This document shows, piece by piece, positions 37,553-47,010 of a stretch of 64,000 nucleotides of DNA. Source of the stretch: Prosthecochloris marina (GTDB taxonomy: Bacteria; Bacteroidota; Chlorobiia; Chlorobiales; Chlorobiaceae); the NCBI RefSeq assembly GCF_003182595.1, contig NZ_PDNZ01000006.1, forward strand, positions 1 through 64,000. The letters run 5' to 3'. Made by a program: the position numbers and the translations under genes. Below the pieces are notes generated by a model. That model ran no database searches. It saw nothing but the letters and a program-made list of their open reading frames with translations, and was not told the DNA's origin. Numbering within the stretch: position 1 is the stretch's first letter; the number at the start of each line of letters is the position of its first letter.

Positions 37553-38830
37553 ATGGCACCGCAGCTATTCCTCTACAACACAATAGTACCGTTTTTAGCA
37601 GGATCTCTGAAATTATTCAGCGGGGTTTTACCGAAATTGCGGGCTTTCTTCCGAGTGAGGAAAAACCTTTTTGCAGAACTTGAAGCAGCAGCAAATCCGA
37701 CAGACTCGAATCCCAGAGTCTGGATACATGCGGCTTCTGCCGGAGAGTTCGAGCAGGCTCGACCGATCATAGCCGAAGTAAAAAGAGCTCGTCCGGATAC
37801 GTTGATATTCATATCGTTTCAATCCGACTCGGGTTACACTGTCTATAAAAACTACCCTGATGCCAAAGCCGTGTTTTATCATCCGGTCGATACAAAGAAA
37901 AATGCAGAGCGAACCGTTGCACTGATCAAGCCTGATGTACTCGTGGTAATGCGCTACGATTTCTGGCCGAACCATCTTCACGTGTCAAAACGGCATGGAG
38001 CGACCCTTATTCTTGCCGCCGCTGTTCTTCAGGAACATTCCAACTACTTCAAACCCTTCATCCGTCAGTTTTATCACTATGTTTTCTCCCTCTTCGACAC
38101 AATCTACGCGGTTTCGGATGAAGACCGTACACGGTTCGAGGAAAGGTTCGGGAAAGAGAATGTCTTCACGGCGGGTGATCCCAGGTTCGACCAGGTACTG
38201 CTACGAAGCCACAACATGAACAGAATCAGCCATCTGAAAAAGCATTACTCGGAAACAACGCTTCTGGTTGCCGGAAGTACCTGGGAAAAAGATGAAAACC
38301 TGCTTCTTCCCGCCTATGTGTCGCTGGCCGGACATCTCAGTATGATCATCGCTCCGCATGATGTGTCCCAAAACAATATCCTCCGCCTTGAAAGCGACCT
38401 TGACTCCGCCGGCCTTTCTTTTGCCCGATTTTCCTCATTTCCTGACAATTTTTCTGCAGATCGCATTCTCATCATCGACAGCATCGGCTTGCTCGCCGAA
38501 CTCTATGCTCTTGCGAAAATCGCCTATGTCGGCGGAGGATTCGGTATCAATGTCCACAATACCCTTGAACCCGCCGTATACGGCATTCCAGTCCTTTTCG
38601 GCCCGAAACACCACAACTCTCCCGAGGCTGAAGCGTTGGCAGAAACAGGGGGAGCAACGGAAGTCCACAACGCCACGTCTCTCCTCGATACATTACAGAA
38701 ACTCGTTGATAATCCTTTGAAAAGAACAGAACAAGGCGCCATCGCCGGAAGCTATGTACAAAACCGCCTTGGTGCCTCCAAAACAGTTGCCCAAAAGATC
38801 CTCGACACGCTCAACAGTCTTACAAAGTGA
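37553..38830 (+). CDS. waaA: 3-deoxy-D-manno-octulosonic acid (Kdo) transferase
   Basis: 425 aa GT30 enzyme. An N-terminal membrane-associated helix (1-20) is followed by VWIHAASAGEFEQARPII, the conserved Kdo-transferase acceptor block containing the catalytic Glu. Later blocks: RYDFWPNHL, DEDRTRFEERFG, AGDPRFDQV, VAGSTWEKDE, YVGGGFGINVHNTLEPAVYGIPVLFGP. It adds Kdo to lipid A precursor at the cytoplasmic face of the inner membrane. This indicates a Gram-negative LPS-bearing cell. Confidence 0.95.
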   Translation: MAPQLFLYNTIVPFLAGSLKLFSGVLPKLRAFFRVRKNLFAELEAAANPTDSNPRVWIHAASAGEFEQARPIIAEVKRARPDTLIFISFQSDSGYTVYKNYPDAKAVFYHPVDTKKNAERTVALIKPDVLVVMRYDFWPNHLHVSKRHGATLILAAAVLQEHSNYFKPFIRQFYHYVFSLFDTIYAVSDEDRTRFEERFGKENVFTAGDPRFDQVLLRSHNMNRISHLKKHYSETTLLVAGSTWEKDENLLLPAYVSLAGHLSMIIAPHDVSQNNILRLESDLDSAGLSFARFSSFPDNFSADRILIIDSIGLLAELYALAKIAYVGGGFGINVHNTLEPAVYGIPVLFGPKHHNSPEAEALAETGGATEVHNATSLLDTLQKLVDNPLKRTEQGAIAGSYVQNRLGASKTVAQKILDTLNSLTK

Positions 38831-38970
38831 ATGCTTATATTCCATTAAATCGCTTCAACAGGTGCATACAATGATAACTGTTATAACGACAATCTTTTAA
38901 AGTTCATTTTCAGCACCCTTGTTTTTGGACCGTTTCATTCAGTTTTCACAAGCTTAAACTCCTGATTATT

Positions 38971-39438
38971 ATGTTAGCGCGAATGCAAAGCTTTTATCTT
39001 CTTACTGCTGCTCTTTTCGCCTTTTCAAGTTTGTTTTTCCCCTTCTGGTACTTTGCCACGGAAACACCTCTCCTTTTAATGGATTTCAGACCTCTTGCCG
39101 ATGCGGGAGTTATTCACGTTTTCAGTCTTTATGTTTCAAGTGTCGTTTCTCCCCTCACCGGCCTGCTTTCGATTGCCGCTATTTTCTTTTACAAAAACAG
39201 GAGCCTTCAAAGCACACTGATTGTTGTACTGATTCTGCTTTTCCTTATTGATCTTCTTTCCGGCCTTACCGCAGCGCATTTCATGAACCAGCAGCTCGGA
39301 CGGAGTTTCGGTTCAGGTATCGAACACTCTCCCGGAGCCGGATTTTTTGTCCTTCTTCCTGAGCCATTGTTTTTCTGGCTTGCAATGAAGGGAGTGAAAA
39401 AAGATGAGAAAATCGTCAACGCTTATAAACGCTTGTAA
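38971..39438 (+). CDS. DUF4293 membrane protein
   Basis: 155 aa. It opens with MLARMQSFYLLTAALFAFSS, the start typical of DUF4293 proteins of the Bacteroidetes/Chlorobi group. Four membrane helices are at about 7-27, 47-70, 82-105 and 128-143. The last is followed by a short Lys-rich tail (KGVKKDEKIVNAYKRL). Function is unknown. pdxA starts two bases after the stop, so they are probably co-transcribed. Confidence 0.8.
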   Translation: MLARMQSFYLLTAALFAFSSLFFPFWYFATETPLLLMDFRPLADAGVIHVFSLYVSSVVSPLTGLLSIAAIFFYKNRSLQSTLIVVLILLFLIDLLSGLTAAHFMNQQLGRSFGSGIEHSPGAGFFVLLPEPLFFWLAMKGVKKDEKIVNAYKRL

Positions 39439-39440
39439 CG

Positions 39441-40448
39441 ATGTTTACCGCATGGACAATCGGTGACATTCACGGGATAGGTCCTGAAATCATTCTGAAA
39501 AGTTTTCAGGAGATCGACCACAGCTCATGCAGGCCACTCGTTTTAGGTTCCGCGGAAGCACTGCGGTATTATAACCGGCAACTTGGTCTTGCAGTGAAAA
39601 TAGCCGAGTTCAAATCATACCGGGACCTGGTGGATGCACCCGAAATTCCTGACGATGTGCTCCCGCTGATCAGCGTAGCCGAACCCGTAAATCCCATAAA
39701 GCCGGGAGTAGTTTCATCCGAAGCCGGGCACATTGCGATGAAATCCATAGAGACTGCCGCCAGCTTATGTCTCGAAGGGAAAAGCCGAGCCATGGTAACC
39801 GCCCCGGTCCACAAGGAAGCGATAGCTAACGCAGGGTATGCCAATACCGGGCATACCGACTTTCTTGCCGAGTTCTGTAATACCCCGAACCCGATAATGC
39901 TCTTCCATGACCGGACGTCCTTGCTTACCGTTGCACTTGCAACCGTTCATGTACCGCTCTTGACCGTGCCCGGACTCGTGCGCTCGATGGATCTCGAAAG
40001 CTTTCTACTCAGGCTGTCGCGTTCTCTGCACACGGATTTCAATATTGTTTCTCCCCGGATAGCTGTTCTCGGTCTCAACCCACATGCCTCGGACGGAGGA
40101 GTCATGGGAACTGAAGAAGAAACGGTTCTTTCCCCCTGCATCAACAAACTCGCCGAAAAAGAATGCATCGAGGGACCGTTTCCTGCCGACGGTTTTTTCG
40201 GAGCAGGCATGTACTGCAAGTACGATGCTGTCGTTGCGATGTATCATGACCAGGGGCTGCTGCCTTTCAAGGTTCTCTCATTTGAAACCGGTATCAATGT
40301 CACTACCGGACTTCCCATCGTACGAACCTCTCCTGATCATGGAACGGGTTTTGACATTGCCGGACTTGGCAAAGCATCGTCGAGAAGCTTTACCGAAGCT
40401 GCTGTATTGGCTGAACAAATTGCGGACAACAGAGAACATAAAGCATAA
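39441..40448 (+). CDS. pdxA: 4-hydroxythreonine-4-phosphate dehydrogenase
   Basis: 335 aa. GDIHGIGPEII at the N terminus, TAPVHKEAI, and the metal-binding histidines in NTGHTDFLAEF, LNPHASDGG and VAMYHDQGLLPFK mark PdxA. RTSPDHGTGFDIAG is the C-terminal substrate block. It oxidises 4-phospho-hydroxy-L-threonine with NAD in the DXP-dependent pyridoxal phosphate pathway. It follows the DUF4293 gene and ends at an A-rich heptamer array. Confidence 0.95.
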   Translation: MFTAWTIGDIHGIGPEIILKSFQEIDHSSCRPLVLGSAEALRYYNRQLGLAVKIAEFKSYRDLVDAPEIPDDVLPLISVAEPVNPIKPGVVSSEAGHIAMKSIETAASLCLEGKSRAMVTAPVHKEAIANAGYANTGHTDFLAEFCNTPNPIMLFHDRTSLLTVALATVHVPLLTVPGLVRSMDLESFLLRLSRSLHTDFNIVSPRIAVLGLNPHASDGGVMGTEEETVLSPCINKLAEKECIEGPFPADGFFGAGMYCKYDAVVAMYHDQGLLPFKVLSFETGINVTTGLPIVRTSPDHGTGFDIAGLGKASSRSFTEAAVLAEQIADNREHKA

Positions 40449-40531
40449 GTCAAAACTCAAAAGGTAAAAGTCAAAAAATCACCAACCCGGACATTTCGGT
40501 GCCAACAGGTCAACAACTCAACAATTCAACG
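40448..40531. repeat. A-rich 7-nt array and an 8-nt array between pdxA and ftsE
   Basis: Period 7: GTCAAAA, CTCAAAA, GGTAAAA, GTCAAAA (about 40449-40478). Then period 8: AGGTCAAC, AACTCAAC, AATTCAAC (about 40507-40530). The first is the reverse-complement family of 20131 and 28775. It fills the whole gap before ftsE. Confidence 0.6.
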
Positions 40532-40538
40532 TATACTC

Positions 40539-41234
40539 ATGATCTCATTCATCGACGTAGATCTGGAACTTGGAAAAAAGCTGATCCTCAAGGATGTCAA
40601 TCTTGCCATTGAACCCGGCCAGCTCGTCTATATCGTAGGGAAAAGTGGCAGCGGCAAAACAACACTGCTCAAGGCACTGTACATGGAAATAAAACCGACG
40701 AGAGGAGAGGTCACCATCGGCGGTTACAAATCCTCCTCCATGAAAAAACGCCATATCCCGCACCTTCGACGGAAACTGGGTATCGTATTTCAGGATTTTC
40801 GGCTTCTCGAAGACAGAACGGTTTTTGAAAATCTCTCGTTTGTGCTCAAGGTCACCAATACAAAAAACCGGCTCATCGAAGAGAGGGTAATGATCGCGCT
40901 GAAAGAAGTCGGTCTCGAACACGCGGCAAAAGAGATGCCGCTGAACCTTTCGGGCGGAGAACAGCAACGAGTAGCCATCGCCCGTGCACTCGTCCGTGAA
41001 CCCATTGCAATTCTCGCCGACGAACCCACAGGAAATCTGGATCCCGATACCTCGCTTGAAATTCTTGAATATCTCAAAAAGATCAATCAGAAAGGAATCG
41101 CGGTCATCATCGCCACACACGACTACGAACTTGCACGACACCATCCATCGAAAACCTGGAGAATTAACGACCAGTCTCTCCAGGAAGCCACGTTTACCAA
41201 TGCACCGAAAGGTTACAGGCCGATATCGTCTTAA
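40539..41234 (+). CDS. ftsE: FtsE-like cell-division ABC ATPase
   Basis: 231 aa. Walker [16 protein letters not shown] (about 33-47), [16 protein letters not shown] (Q-loop, the FtsE-type block), signature [15 protein letters not shown] and Walker [16 protein letters not shown]. The H-loop is [10 protein letters not shown]. FtsE works with the membrane protein FtsX to control septal peptidoglycan hydrolases. ftsX is not next to it here; the following DNA holds no gene on this strand. Confidence 0.9.
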   Translation: MISFIDVDLELGKKLILKDVNLAIEPGQLVYIVGKSGSGKTTLLKALYMEIKPTRGEVTIGGYKSSSMKKRHIPHLRRKLGIVFQDFRLLEDRTVFENLSFVLKVTNTKNRLIEERVMIALKEVGLEHAAKEMPLNLSGGEQQRVAIARALVREPIAILADEPTGNLDPDTSLEILEYLKKINQKGIAVIIATHDYELARHHPSKTWRINDQSLQEATFTNAPKGYRPISS

Positions 41235-41443
41235 AAACCATCTTCCCTCAACAACCAGAACCTCGTCGAAACCATGATCTAACCACTCTGAACCAACTGA
41301 CGCAACGAGCCCAAACCCGCAACGCAACCACAAACAGCACCAGAAGGAACCTGAGCTCAAATCCCGGCATCTACGAACACCAGCATTATGAATCAGGGTC
41401 TCTGCACATGAAACTATTGATCGAGTGACATAGGAAAAAAGGG
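41235..41443. other. Gene-free, C/A-rich stretch after ftsE
   Basis: No gene was recognised. About 41250-41390 is strikingly poor in T and rich in C and A on the plus strand, unlike the flanking coding DNA. There is no terminator-like hairpin that I can point to. It forms the left edge of the small-gene block at 41444-42936. Confidence 0.4.
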
Positions 41444-41503
41444 GCCTAATGTGCACTACAACTGCGTGAGGAACAAGTGCCGGCTGAAAGCAATTGTTAT
41501 CTG
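41444..41503 (-). repeat. attC-like sequence after the GNAT gene
   Basis: On the minus strand the GNAT stop lies in AGATAACAATTGCTTTCAGC followed by CGG, and ATTAGGC lies 59 bases after the first base. The spacing matches short integron attC sites, and TAACAATT...TTCAGCCG resembles classical attC left ends. The right consensus is GTTRRRY (6 of 7). Arm pairing is poor apart from GCACT/AGTGC, so this is at best a decayed site. Confidence 0.25.
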
Positions 41504-42024
41504 AAGCCTTCTCTGTTTAGTGCATAGTAAAGGACATCCATTCCGTAGTAGTGCGCATTTTTCTCGTACTTCAGACCTATCTTTTCGAAAACACGTAAGG
41601 ATCCCTTGTTCTGCGGGTGAGATATGCCGACGATACGTTTTAAACCTACATCATCGAATCCATACGCAATTACGGCCAAGGAAATCTCCGTGCAAAAACC
41701 CATCCCCCAGAATTGAGGAAAGTATCGATAGCCGATCTCAATCTCCTCGGTGTCCTCCAGGTTCTTGAGGAGTGTCCAGCCGATAAACTTGTCGCCGTCT
41801 TTCAGAATCGTTGGCCAGACTCCCAATCCGGGCTTCTGCGAGTAATACCGAATACATTCTTCCACGATGACCGCTGATCTTTCGAGGGAAACATTCTCGC
41901 GCTCAGACGCAGGTAGAAACTTCATGACTTGCAGATCACTATGTAACTCGAAGAGTTGGGGTACATCCTCCGGAGTGAACTCACGGAGGTAAAGTCGCTC
42001 TGTTTCTACGACCCTTTTCTGCAC
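41497..42024 (-). CDS. GNAT-family N-acetyltransferase (RimJ/RimL-like)
   Basis: 175 aa. VETERLYLREFTPEDVPQLFELH opens the fold, as in RimJ/RimL-type acetyltransferases. VWPTILKDGDKFIGWTLLKN and EEIEIGYRYFPQFWGMGFCTE form the central sheet and acetyl-CoA loop. RIVGISHPQNKGSLRVFEKIGLKYE gives the NxxSxRVxEKxGF block. It would acetylate an amino group on a protein or small molecule. It is preceded by the VOC gene with a 21-base gap. The substrate is unknown. Confidence 0.88.
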   Translation of the reverse strand: MQKRVVETERLYLREFTPEDVPQLFELHSDLQVMKFLPASERENVSLERSAVIVEECIRYYSQKPGLGVWPTILKDGDKFIGWTLLKNLEDTEEIEIGYRYFPQFWGMGFCTEISLAVIAYGFDDVGLKRIVGISHPQNKGSLRVFEKIGLKYEKNAHYYGMDVLYYALNREGFR

Positions 42025-42045
42025 GATAGGATGTCCTTCATTATG

Positions 42046-42474
42046 TTAAGGAGCATCCAGGTAAACGTTGCCTTTCTCATCTATTTTCCAGTCCGGATTG
42101 TATGCAACTTCCCAAAGATGACCATCTGGATCGGCAAAATACCCGGAGTACCCACCCCAAAAAACGTCCTGCGCAGGCTTTATTATATGAGCCCCTGCAT
42201 CTTCCGCTCGCTCGAGAACTTCGTCAACTTCTTCCTTGGATCGAGCACAATATGCAAGTGTTATCCCCGAAAATCCTGTTCGTTCATTCGGCACTTGCGC
42301 ATCTTCAGCCAGTGCATCCCTTGGGTAAAGCCCAAAAATCAATCCATTGAGTTGAAAGAATTTGATCTGCTCACCCGTATAACCGACAGTCCACCCCAAC
42401 CCTTGCTCGTAAAACCTCTGTGAACGTTCCAAGTCGGCGACGCCGATTGTCACCACGCTTATTCGTTGTTCCAT
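42046..42474 (-). CDS. VOC-superfamily (glyoxalase-like) protein
   Basis: 142 aa. Two beta-alpha-beta-beta-beta halves: ISVVTIGVADLERSQRFYEQGLGW (N half) and YSGYFADPDGHLWEVAYNP (C half, with the DPDGHLWE metal-side motif). It belongs to the glyoxalase/bleomycin-resistance/dioxygenase fold. A Shine-Dalgarno (AAAGGAG) precedes the ATG. It is followed by the GNAT gene and preceded by the cupin gene on the same strand. The substrate is unknown. Confidence 0.88.
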   Translation of the reverse strand: MEQRISVVTIGVADLERSQRFYEQGLGWTVGYTGEQIKFFQLNGLIFGLYPRDALAEDAQVPNERTGFSGITLAYCARSKEEVDEVLERAEDAGAHIIKPAQDVFWGGYSGYFADPDGHLWEVAYNPDWKIDEKGNVYLDAP

Positions 42475-42526
42475 ACCTCAAGTCTCCTTTTTCAAACATG
42501 ATTATCGATACCTTGCGACTTTTATT

Positions 42527-42564
42527 CGGAGTGTTAAGCCGTCCTCTGCAGCGATTTATTAGCT
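42527..42564 (-). repeat. attC-like left half after the cupin gene
   Basis: On the minus strand the cupin stop region reads AGCTAATAAATCGCTGCAGA and then GGACGGCTTAACACTCCG. TAA.AAATCGCTGCAG and CGGCTTAAC are common in environmental attC sites. No matching right half is seen, so the site would be decayed. Confidence 0.25.
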
Positions 42565-42936
42565 GCTGCTCTTAGTTACATCCTGACTATGATATGACAT
42601 TTCCAGTATCACCACTTCACCATCAGCGATAAAAGGCCCATGAACTTCGCCCGGAGGTCTGCTTGCATAGTAGCCCGGCTCAAGCCACAGACCAAACGTT
42701 TCATCGTATAAACGACCGGAAACCACAAAGATTTCTTCGGGATATGTATGACTCCTTGCCCCAAAATCTTTAGTCGAATAACCGCTCTTGAACTTCGTGA
42801 ATCTCGTATAATCGCCTGAATCGATATCTTCAGCTACTGTCAGTTGTGATAAATTTCCATCCGTACCAGGAATAATTTCCCATTCACCACTACTCTGCTC
42901 AGACAATGGATTCCAATATGTTCTGGTTGACTTCAT
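42559..42936 (-). CDS. Cupin-domain protein
   Basis: 125 aa. A single double-stranded beta helix. YSTKDFGARSHTYPEEIFVVSG gives cupin motif 1 (His and Glu ligands), and PPGEVHGPFIADGEVVILEMSY gives motif 2 (His ligand). The N-terminal MKSTRTYWNPLSEQSSGEWEI precedes the barrel. Family members bind a metal and act as sensors, isomerases or dioxygenases; this one resembles the stand-alone anti-sigma/ChrR-like cupins. It is first of three unrelated small genes in one orientation. Function is unknown. Confidence 0.83.
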   Translation of the reverse strand: MKSTRTYWNPLSEQSSGEWEIIPGTDGNLSQLTVAEDIDSGDYTRFTKFKSGYSTKDFGARSHTYPEEIFVVSGRLYDETFGLWLEPGYYASRPPGEVHGPFIADGEVVILEMSYHSQDVTKSSS

Positions 42937-43310
42937 GATTAAGTTATAGGATGTTCCCTATATAATAGATGTTGGAATCTCGCAGGAATGCTATATCCAT
43001 ATTGGCTTTCTTTGGAAGATGGATCCCCGGGTCGCGCTTCGCTTGCCCGAGGATGACTTTATAAAGCAGGAATAATGAGACTGCCTCTCTTCACTTTGTT
43101 CAAAAGTCCGAATCTCGGAGAATTCATCCTCGGGAAACAAACCGCAGTTCTGCCGTTGCGAGTCCCGATTGCATCGGGATGCAAGTCGGATGGAGTCCCG
43201 ATACAATCGGGATAAACTTCAAAGCCGAAGTGTCCCGACAAGTCGGGACGTGAGGATTTCGAGCACCACCCAACGCAGCACTCGAACCGCACAGCAGGCA
43301 GAATGCGGTT
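42937..43310. repeat. Gene-free stretch filled with palindromic repeats
   Basis: Four hairpins in 230 bases: ATCCCCGGG...CCCGAGGAT (43023-43054), TCCCGAT-TGC-ATCGGGA (43163-43179), TCCCGAT-ACA-ATCGGGA (43196-43212) and TCCCGACAAGTCGGGA (43233-43248). The last is followed directly by a 46-base body (43251-43296) shared with 50591-50636. The stretch lies between the nrdJ stop and the cupin start, and no coding frame is convincing. Confidence 0.7.
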
Positions 43311-46300
43311 TTAGGAACAACCTGTGGTCATACCGCAATCCTCGCACACCATGCAGGTTCCGTTTTGGCGAACCCGCATGGAACCGCAGTTTTCACATTG
43401 TTCACCGGAATACCCCTGAACTTTGGCCTGGATTATCTGGGTATCGACATGTCCCGAAACCTCTTTTTCCGCTTTTGCAACAGTTTTTCCGGGCTGTCGG
43501 GTTGCAGTGGAGGAGGCATCGGAAACAGCCGCCTCTGAAGCATCGAGTCCGCCTACCTCTCCGTCTTTTCCCTCTGATCCTGCGTTGCCGGAAGAAATTT
43601 CATCAACCGCTTTGACATGGATAAAGTCTTTACGTCCAAGATAGTCGTAGCCGATGGAACGGAAAACGTAATCAAGAATCGAGGTGGCGTTTTTGATGAC
43701 ATTGTGCCCCTGCACCATGCCTGCCGGCTCGAATCTGGTAAAGGTGAAACTGTCCACCAGTTCTTCGAGAGGCATTCCGTACTGCAGCGCCTTGGAAGCA
43801 AGTACGGCAAAACAGTTGAGCAATCCCTTGAACGACGCTCCTTCTTTGTACATATCGATGAAGATCTCACCCAGCGAACCATCCTCGTACTCGCCGGTTC
43901 TCAGGAATACCTTGTGAGCACCGACATACGCTTCACGGATATACCCTTTCCTTCGTTTCGGCAGCAAACGGCGCTCCGACCGGTGATAGATTCTTTCAAC
44001 AATCCGCTCCTGTACCTCTTTCGGTCCTTTGGTTTCATCGAGATCATCCTCTGTGCCGAGCATGATCACTTCGTCGAGATCGTCATAACTGCTGATATTC
44101 AATGGCTGCGAAAGTTTCGATCCGTCGCGGTATATGGTAATCGCCTTGATCATGTGCTGCCACGCAGAGAAATACACTTCGGCGATCTCCTGGGTCGTGG
44201 CTGTTGCCGGCATATTGACGGTTTTGGATATCGCACCTGAAATAAAGGGTTGAACTGCCGACATCATCCGTACATGAGCCATGTGGTTGATATAACGAAG
44301 ACCCTTGCTACCGCATTTTCCCGCACAGTCGAATACCGGGAGATGTTCCAGTTTAAGATGCGGAGCTCCTTCTACGGTCATCGTACCGCAAACGTAGTCA
44401 TTGGCAATCTCATAGTCCTTCTTCGAAGCCCCAAGAGCTTCGAGCATATTGAAATTCTGGTCGTTGAGCTGTTCTTCCGTAAAACCCAGCGCTTCGCAGA
44501 ACTCTTCCCCGAGTATCCATTTGTTGAAAGCGAACCGAATATCGAAAACATTCTCGAGCTGGGATTCGATCGTTTCGATCTTGTCTTCGGTAAACCCCTT
44601 GTTTTTCAGCCACTGACGATTGATGGTGGGGCAACCGGATAATGTTCCGTGCCCTTTGCAGTATCTCTCGATATCGTCAATCTGTTTCGCACTGTAACCA
44701 AGGCGTTCAAGTGCTTTGTGTACCGACTGGTTGACGATCTTGAAATAACCGCCACCGGCAAGCTTCTTGAATTTGACAATTGCAAACTCCGGTTCGATAC
44801 CTGTTGTATCACAGTCCATGACCAGTCCGATGGTACCAGTCGGCGCTATAACGCTGACCTGGGCATTTCTGTAACCGTGCCGTTCACCCATCTCGAGAGC
44901 CTCGTCCCAAACCTTTCCGGCTTTCTCGAATAGGTTGGTCGGGCAATACTCGGAGTCGATGCCGCGAGGCTTGACCATAAGCCCTTCGTAGTCGTCTTCC
45001 GACATGTTGTGCGCTGCTCTACGATGATTCCTGACAACCCGCAGCATGTCCTGAGCGTTTTCCTCGTAACGGGCAAAAGGTCCCTGGTCCTTTGCCAACT
45101 CGGCTGACGCTTTATATGCTTCACCTGTAATCAAAGCCGATATCGCTCCTGCTATCGCCAATGCTTTTGGTGAATCATAAGGAATCCCCATAATCATGAG
45201 AACAGTACCAAGATTGGCGAAACCCAAGCCGAGCGTCCTGAATTCATAGCTCAAGCGGGCAATATCCCGGGAAGGAAAATGGGCCATCAACACCGAAATC
45301 TCCAGTACGACCGTCCAGAGCCGGGCTGCGTGCAACAGATCGTCGACCTTTATCGTACCCTGCTTTTCATCGAGAAAGAATCCAAGATTCAGGCTGGCCA
45401 GATTACAGGCCGTATCATCCAGAAACATATACTCGGAACAAGGGTTACTGGCATTGATACGCCCACTTTGCGGAGCGGTGTGCCAGTCGTTGATAGTCGT
45501 ATCGAATTGCAAACCCGGATCGGCGCATTTCCATGCGCTCATAACGATTTTCTCCCAAAGATCTCGCGCTCTCACCGATTTCGCATGCTTTCCGCTCGTC
45601 CGCTCTTTAAGCTCCCATAACTCATCATTTTCAACGGCTTTCATGAAAGCGTTGGTGACCCTGACGGTATTGTTCGAATTCTGACCTGCAACCGTCTGGT
45701 ATGCTTCCGACTCATAATGAGTGTTGTACTGATCAAAATCGAGCGCTGTATATCCCTGCTCAACCAGCGACAGTACCCTTACGATATAGCTCATCGGAAC
45801 ACCGCGGCTTACGGCATTCTTGATCAGGATGTTCAGTTTTTCGTTTTTGTGCCGGTCACAACCGTTTTCAACCGCTTCGTCGACGATCGCCTCGAGAAAT
45901 CTGGAGCATACTCTGGAACCGGCCACCAGTGATGCGACCTTGTCCTCCTCTCTGGCTTTCCATTCTATAAACTTTTCAACATCGGGATGGTCGATATCGA
46001 CGATGACCATCTTGGCCGCCCGCCGTGTCGTCCCCCCTGACTTTATTGCACCCGCCGCGGAATCGAAAATTTTGAGAAAACTCATCAGCCCCGAGGAACT
46101 TCCTCCTCCACTGAGCTTTTCCCCAGATGAACGGAGATTCGAAAAGTTGGTTCCTGAACCGCTGCCGAATTTGAATACTCTTGCTTCACGCACGGCAAGA
46201 TCGAAAATACCTCCATCGTTAACCAGATCATCCTTGACCGACTGTATAAAACATGCATGTGCCTGCGGCCTCGAATAGGCATCTTTTGACTCCTTCACTT

Positions 46301-46799
46301 CCCCGCTTTTACCATCAACGTAAAAATGACCCTGTGCCGGACCTTCGATACCATATGCATACTTGAGGCCTGTATTGAACCACTGTGGCGAATTCGGCGC
46401 TCCCCTTTGACTGATCAGCATATAGGCAACTTCGTCATAAAAAGCCTGAGCGTCCTCCTTGGTATCAAAATACTTATGTTTTTCTCCCCATTCCTTCCAA
46501 CAGCCTACAAGTCGGTGAACAACCTGTTTGATCGAATGCTCACAGCCGGTCACAGGCTGTCCTCGTTCATCCAGCACAATGTCACCGTTTTCATCCCGCT
46601 GCGGAACCCCGGTTTTTCTAAAATACTTTTGCGCAAGAATGTCGGCGGCAACCTGAGACCACTCCTTCGGAACCTCGACATCGTTCATTTCAAAAACTTT
46701 GGATCCATCGGGGTTACGAAGTACAGACGAACGTTTCGTGTACTCGAACATCTCATAAACATCACGGCCTTTCGTGGTAAAACGGCGAGAAATTTTCAT
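43311..46799 (-). CDS. nrdJ: Adenosylcobalamin-dependent (class II) ribonucleotide reductase
   Basis: 1162 aa, the large NrdJ form. AHACFIQSVKDDL carries the first active-site Cys. GSGSGTNFSNLRSSGE is an early catalytic-domain block. INASNPCSEYMFLDDTACNLASLN holds the catalytic Cys loop, followed later by SVIAPTGTIGLVMDCDTTGIEP. The C terminus has a redox/zinc tail (CENCGSMRVRQNGTCMVC then EDCG). It reduces ribonucleotides using B12 instead of an oxygen-dependent radical, which suits an anaerobe. Insertions at 80-110 and about 300-400 are usual for the long form. No cobalamin riboswitch was found upstream. Confidence 0.96.
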   Translation of the reverse strand: MKISRRFTTKGRDVYEMFEYTKRSSVLRNPDGSKVFEMNDVEVPKEWSQVAADILAQKYFRKTGVPQRDENGDIVLDERGQPVTGCEHSIKQVVHRLVGCWKEWGEKHKYFDTKEDAQAFYDEVAYMLISQRGAPNSPQWFNTGLKYAYGIEGPAQGHFYVDGKSGEVKESKDAYSRPQAHACFIQSVKDDLVNDGGIFDLAVREARVFKFGSGSGTNFSNLRSSGEKLSGGGSSSGLMSFLKIFDSAAGAIKSGGTTRRAAKMVIVDIDHPDVEKFIEWKAREEDKVASLVAGSRVCSRFLEAIVDEAVENGCDRHKNEKLNILIKNAVSRGVPMSYIVRVLSLVEQGYTALDFDQYNTHYESEAYQTVAGQNSNNTVRVTNAFMKAVENDELWELKERTSGKHAKSVRARDLWEKIVMSAWKCADPGLQFDTTINDWHTAPQSGRINASNPCSEYMFLDDTACNLASLNLGFFLDEKQGTIKVDDLLHAARLWTVVLEISVLMAHFPSRDIARLSYEFRTLGLGFANLGTVLMIMGIPYDSPKALAIAGAISALITGEAYKASAELAKDQGPFARYEENAQDMLRVVRNHRRAAHNMSEDDYEGLMVKPRGIDSEYCPTNLFEKAGKVWDEALEMGERHGYRNAQVSVIAPTGTIGLVMDCDTTGIEPEFAIVKFKKLAGGGYFKIVNQSVHKALERLGYSAKQIDDIERYCKGHGTLSGCPTINRQWLKNKGFTEDKIETIESQLENVFDIRFAFNKWILGEEFCEALGFTEEQLNDQNFNMLEALGASKKDYEIANDYVCGTMTVEGAPHLKLEHLPVFDCAGKCGSKGLRYINHMAHVRMMSAVQPFISGAISKTVNMPATATTQEIAEVYFSAWQHMIKAITIYRDGSKLSQPLNISSYDDLDEVIMLGTEDDLDETKGPKEVQERIVERIYHRSERRLLPKRRKGYIREAYVGAHKVFLRTGEYEDGSLGEIFIDMYKEGASFKGLLNCFAVLASKALQYGMPLEELVDSFTFTRFEPAGMVQGHNVIKNATSILDYVFRSIGYDYLGRKDFIHVKAVDEISSGNAGSEGKDGEVGGLDASEAAVSDASSTATRQPGKTVAKAEKEVSGHVDTQIIQAKVQGYSGEQCENCGSMRVRQNGTCMVCEDCGMTTGCS

Positions 46800-47010
46800 T
46801 GCGGAATATCTTTAGGAATAATAAAGGCTCTTGAACCTCTAACCTGTTATATTAAAGTCTTTTATAAAAACACGCCCATCACGGGGTGAATGGGGGTTTA
46901 AAAAAGCAATATACACCTGTTCGTCTAAAAATAACAAGTGCATCCGGCAATGAGATCCCGTTGAAATCTGCAATGCCTTGATCTACAAGAGGTAAGAAAC
47001 CGTTTTTATA

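Noticed and set aside
40545..41456. A 303-codon minus-strand frame opposite ftsE and extending into the intergenic DNA
   Set aside because: Most of it is antisense to ftsE. The unique part is Trp/Val/Gly-rich without homology and probably reflects the C/A-rich composition.
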